A stretch of 64,000 nucleotides of DNA from positions 1 through 64,000 of the forward strand of contig JAFZVW010000055.1 of NCBI GenBank assembly GCA_017617635.1. The letters are read 5' to 3'. A program made the translations under genes and the position numbers. Shown here piece by piece: positions 60,690 to 64,000 of the stretch. How positions within the stretch are numbered: position 1 is the first letter of the stretch; each line of letters opens with the position of its first letter. Below the pieces are notes generated by a model. That model saw only the letters and a program-made list of their open reading frames with translations. It did not search any database and was not told the DNA's origin. Source of the DNA: Bacteroidaceae bacterium. Lineage in GTDB: Bacteria > Bacteroidota > Bacteroidia > Bacteroidales > Bacteroidaceae.

Positions 60690-61895
60690 ATGAAAATATT
60701 ACAAGTCAATTGTGTTTATAAGTCAGGCAGTACAGGGAAGATTGTTGACTGCATTGGAAAGGAACTTCGTGCCGCAGGACATGATGTTATTGCATGTTAT
60801 GGAAATGGTAAGGCTGGAATCGATGAGTATTCAAAAAAAATCTGCACTTCGTTAGAGCATAGTTTCAACGCAGCATGGGGGCGTATTATTGGTATACCTT
60901 TTGGGGGAATTTATCTGTCTAATCTTCGTCTTTATCGTATTATCAAGCACTTCCAGCCAGACATTATCCATATTCATTGCATCAATGGTTATACGTTCAA
61001 TGTGTATTCTTTGCTAAAGTATTGTGCGAGACATCATTTGAAGACGGTCGTGACTCTTCATGCAGAGATTTTTCATACGGCTGGCTGTGCTCATGCATAT
61101 GAGTGTGAGAAATGGAAAGATGGATGCCATGATTGTGATGTGTATAAAAAGAATGGAATCTCTTGGTTCCTTGACCGCTCAAAGGCCTCGTGGAAGAAGA
61201 TGTATAATGCATTCAACGCTTTCGACAACAAGGATTTGATAATTACAGCCGTTTCACCTTGGTTGGCCGATAGAGCCAAACAGTCAGGGATTATGAAACG
61301 TTACGATATTGTATATGTTCCAAACGGGCTGGATACTTCTGTTTTTCATCATTATGACGCGACTGGTCTTATCAAAAAAGGGCACTATCAGAAAGTTGTC
61401 CTATTTGTTACGCGGTGGTTCAGTCTTGAAGAAAACGATCTTAAAGGTGGCCGTTATCTCCCCCTCATCGCTCGCTCATTACCAAATTATTTGTTTGTCG
61501 TTGTCGCAAGTCGAATGTCAGCTGATCTTGAGCCAATGCCAGACAATGTTAAGTTGTGGGGACGCGCAAAGTCACAAGAGGAATTAGCCAAGTTATATTC
61601 CGAAGCAGATATGACCCTGCTCTTATCCCAAGGGGAGACTTTTTCCATGGTAACAGCTGAATCGCTATGCTGTGGAACGCCTGTTATAGGATTTAAGGCC
61701 GGTGGCCCGGAAAGCATAGCCATTTCTTCAGCCTCAAAGTTCGTAGAATATGGCAATGTTAATCTCTTAATCCATACCATTATTGATGAAATAGATGTGA
61801 TGTCGAAGAATATTTTTTCAGCGGAAGCTCAAGGACTTTATGACTCGACTGTTATGGTCAAAGAGTATCTGAAAGTTTATGAACGATTTATTTGA
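60690..61895 (+). CDS. Family 4-type glycosyltransferase
   Basis: 401 residues, GT-B fold. N-terminal MKILQVNCVYKSGSTGKIVD and HIHCINGYTFNVYSLLKY. C-terminal nucleotide-sugar half with LWGRAKSQEELAKLYSEADM and LLSQGETFSMVTAESLCCGT, then PVIGFKAGGPESI, carrying the E-x7-E-type region of GT4. Adds a sugar to the growing repeat unit. Insert HTAGCAHAYECEKWKDGCHD with several cysteines is typical of the WcaC-like colanic-acid type branch. Confidence 0.9.
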   Translation: MKILQVNCVYKSGSTGKIVDCIGKELRAAGHDVIACYGNGKAGIDEYSKKICTSLEHSFNAAWGRIIGIPFGGIYLSNLRLYRIIKHFQPDIIHIHCINGYTFNVYSLLKYCARHHLKTVVTLHAEIFHTAGCAHAYECEKWKDGCHDCDVYKKNGISWFLDRSKASWKKMYNAFNAFDNKDLIITAVSPWLADRAKQSGIMKRYDIVYVPNGLDTSVFHHYDATGLIKKGHYQKVVLFVTRWFSLEENDLKGGRYLPLIARSLPNYLFVVVASRMSADLEPMPDNVKLWGRAKSQEELAKLYSEADMTLLLSQGETFSMVTAESLCCGTPVIGFKAGGPESIAISSASKFVEYGNVNLLIHTIIDEIDVMSKNIFSAEAQGLYDSTVMVKEYLKVYERFI

Positions 61896-61958
61896 TTACA
61901 TCTTTTGTATCATTCATTAAATACAACAAGTCTTCTTAATCACATTATTTGAAAGCGC

Positions 61959-63068
61959 ATGAATATAAAACTATTGCTATATATAGTGATAATCCTTTTA
62001 GGGATGATTCTTGGTTCTCGAAGCAGGCAACCGGATAATAACAGGAAGTGGTATGTTATTATCATTACTTCTTTACTTGTGTTAGAATCGAGCTTGCGAA
62101 ATGTATATGTCGGAAAAGATACGATTTACTATTTTTCGTCTTTCAATGATTCGTTGAGCATGCCATGGGGTGATGCCTTTGCTTCTTTCAGGACAGCCTA
62201 TTTGGAGGGCGAAGGCAAAGATCCCGGTTTTACAATATTCATGAAAATAATTCATCTGTTTACCCATGACTTTAATGTTTTTCTTTTCTGCTGTGCTTTG
62301 CCATTCTTTATTCCATTAGGAATCATTTTGTTTCGGTACTCTTCAAATATAATACAGCTTGTTTTCGCTTTCACTTTATATGTTGCCCTATTCCATATTG
62401 TCGCCTTATCTGGCATCCGACAGCAAATTGCGACCGGTTTCTGCTTTATGGCATTCCTGCAGTTGGATAAGAATAATAATTGGAAAGCATTGTTGCTTAT
62501 AGTCCTCGGGGCTGCCATACATATATCGGCTCTTATTTTCGCAATCGTTCCGTTGCTCATGATGTGTTCGCCGCGTCTGATAAAGACTATGCATTTGGCT
62601 TCCTTTGCCACAATTCCATTCGTGATTATTGATGCTGCACCGATTATGTTGCTATTGGCGTCGTTTCTGGCTAACGATTATTACACAGGATATGGGAGTT
62701 CGGAGTCAACCGGTAACACCTCATATTACACATATATTATTCTGATGGAGCTCATCTCTTTATTTTGCTGCCTCTCTATTAGGGTGACGGATTTGAGTGG
62801 AGACAAACATAAAAAACTACTATATGTTATGCTTCCAATGCTTACTATGACAGTGCCTCTCATATCTTTGAGTGGCGCAATGATTCGCGTTGGACAGTAT
62901 TTCACTTTGTATATGATGCTTCTCGTTCCTATGGCTATAGAATCGATATCTAGGAGAGATGGACGAAAGTTCCTGTATTTCGGGATGATTGCTGCGCTGA
63001 TAATCTTGACGTTTAGAAGTGGAAACTTTGCATATTACTTTTTCTGGCAATCAATATCAGGATTTTAA
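61959..63068 (+). CDS. EpsG/Wzy-type polysaccharide polymerase
   Basis: 369 residues with about ten hydrophobic segments and loop motifs of the EpsG family: SSLRNVYVGKDTIYYFSSFN, EGKDPGFTIFMKIIHLFTHD, and ALSGIRQQIATGFCFMAFLQ. It probably links repeat units on the periplasmic side of the inner membrane. Confidence 0.85.
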   Translation: MNIKLLLYIVIILLGMILGSRSRQPDNNRKWYVIIITSLLVLESSLRNVYVGKDTIYYFSSFNDSLSMPWGDAFASFRTAYLEGEGKDPGFTIFMKIIHLFTHDFNVFLFCCALPFFIPLGIILFRYSSNIIQLVFAFTLYVALFHIVALSGIRQQIATGFCFMAFLQLDKNNNWKALLLIVLGAAIHISALIFAIVPLLMMCSPRLIKTMHLASFATIPFVIIDAAPIMLLLASFLANDYYTGYGSSESTGNTSYYTYIILMELISLFCCLSIRVTDLSGDKHKKLLYVMLPMLTMTVPLISLSGAMIRVGQYFTLYMMLLVPMAIESISRRDGRKFLYFGMIAALIILTFRSGNFAYYFFWQSISGF

Positions 63069-63077
63069 GCTTGAATA

Positions 63078-64000
63078 ATGTCATTTGTTGATAATAAACG
63101 AATAGCCAATAATACAGCGATGCTGTACATCAGGATGATTATCCTGATGGCTGTGACGTTATACACATCGCGTGTCATCCTTGCCGTGCTTGGTGTAGAT
63201 GACTATGGTATTTACAGTTTGATCGGTGGTATTATAGCATTATTCTCTTTTGTTAGTTACACACTGGTTCAGGCGATGCAGCGTTTTTTTAATGTTGCTC
63301 TAGGAAAGAGGGATAATGAACGTTACCATCGGGTATATGTGATGGGCTACAACATTTTCTTCCTATTCTCTGCCTTTCTTCTTTTAGTTGGCGAGACTGT
63401 AGGTCTGTGGTTTGTTAACAATAAGCTCAATATTCCAGTAGGAAGGGAAACTGCGGTGTTTTGGGTGTATCAGATATCTATTATCACCCTTATTTTTCAG
63501 CTCTTGCGGACTCCCGACAATGCTTCCATTATTGCGCATGAACGGATGAATTTCTATGCTTATATCAGCATTGGAGAGGCTTTTATCAAACTCGGGATAG
63601 TATTTTTGCTAAAACTCTTCGCTTTTGACAAGCTTATCTTGTATGTGCTTCTTTATCTTGTGGCAAGCGTGCTAATAAATCTTTTATACAAAGTTTATTG
63701 CAACAAAAAATTCGCTGAATGTCGCTATGACTTGTTATGGGACGGGACTCTTTTCAAAGAGATGATATCATTTTCCGGGTGGACATTATTGAGCAATGGT
63801 TCCCGTACTGTTACCATGCAGGGGGAAAATATTTTTCTAAACCAGAATTATTCTGTTTCGGTAAATGCTGCACGTGGGGTGGCATCCCAAGTATATAATG
63901 CCGTCAATACTTTCCTGTCAAATTTTGTAACGGCATTCAACCCTCAGCTGACAAAGAGCTATGCGGCCGAGGAGATGAGCAGCCATTTTTCTTTACTTTA
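63078..64000 (+). CDS. Wzx-type polysaccharide flippase (partial, runs past window end)
   Basis: At least 307 residues, open to the last base. N-terminal MSFVDNKRIANNTAMLYIRM and helices such as LILYVLLYLVASVLINLLYK match the MATE/Wzx-type exporters of lipid-linked repeat units (SGWTLLSNGSRTVTMQGE, ARGVASQVYNAVNTFLSNFV near the end). It follows the polymerase gene by 9 bases. Confidence 0.88.
   Translation, partial: MSFVDNKRIANNTAMLYIRMIILMAVTLYTSRVILAVLGVDDYGIYSLIGGIIALFSFVSYTLVQAMQRFFNVALGKRDNERYHRVYVMGYNIFFLFSAFLLLVGETVGLWFVNNKLNIPVGRETAVFWVYQISIITLIFQLLRTPDNASIIAHERMNFYAYISIGEAFIKLGIVFLLKLFAFDKLILYVLLYLVASVLINLLYKVYCNKKFAECRYDLLWDGTLFKEMISFSGWTLLSNGSRTVTMQGENIFLNQNYSVSVNAARGVASQVYNAVNTFLSNFVTAFNPQLTKSYAAEEMSSHFSLL

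Overview
The window looks like chromosomal DNA from a gut-type Bacteroidales (Prevotellaceae/Bacteroidaceae-like). The evidence is Bacteroidetes-type promoters (TTTG, 19-20 bp, TAnnTTTG) with few Shine-Dalgarno sites, a SUF operon, FimB/Mfa2-like fimbrillin lipoproteins, a NusG-like antiterminator near an exopolysaccharide locus, and a secreted GH2 enzyme with the C-terminal [13 protein letters not shown] tail common in this order. No rRNA or tRNA gene was recognised.

Layout: 449-5342 rimP-nusA-infB-cvpA. 5.4-20.8 kb is an AT-rich accessory island. 20.9-25.5 kb sufB-sufC-sufD-sufS. 25.5-36.2 kb housekeeping genes (PBP4-like carboxypeptidase, nadB, trkH, radical SAM protein, DUF4294, SpoU methyltransferase, nadA, Kef-type antiporter, ychF), then lgt and a 1423-residue GH2 enzyme. 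42.7-44.1 kb is a graveyard of gene fragments and repeats. 44.1-52.4 kb mutS, a candidate small RNA, leuS, two yitT-like genes and rdgB. 52.4-56.3 kb (minus) a 38-residue membrane ORF, an S41 protease, a PfkB kinase and a NusG-like protein. 56.5-58.4 kb two fimbrillin genes. 58.5-64.0 kb an exopolysaccharide cluster cut by the window end.

The most interesting part is the island. From my knowledge of Bacteroides genomes, rimP-nusA-infB-cvpA is normally followed directly by sufBCDS; here about 15.5 kb separates the halves. The island encodes a membrane protein with an SH3b domain and a PARP-like ADP-ribosyltransferase domain with an H-Y-E triad, plus two NADAR (YbiA-like, ADP-ribose glycosidase family) paralogues in inverted orientation around a 7.7 kb cassette. 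That cassette carries a CHASE2-caspase-Sel1 protein, a glycosyltransferase-like membrane protein and a small zinc-ribbon membrane protein. A patatin-like lipase and a CbbX/SpoVK-type AAA+ ATPase with a long structured leader follow. I infer a stress or defence island combining ADP-ribosylation chemistry with a caspase-type effector; the pairing of writer and eraser is a hypothesis.

Other structures of note are a three-way-junction-like leader RNA (6099-6236), a promoter-to-terminator small RNA unit beside mutS, 7-bp repeat arrays next to several gene starts, a 22-bp minisatellite at 43.8 kb, a 21-bp inverted repeat pair at 43.4-43.5 kb, and a palindromic element inserted in frame in leuS.
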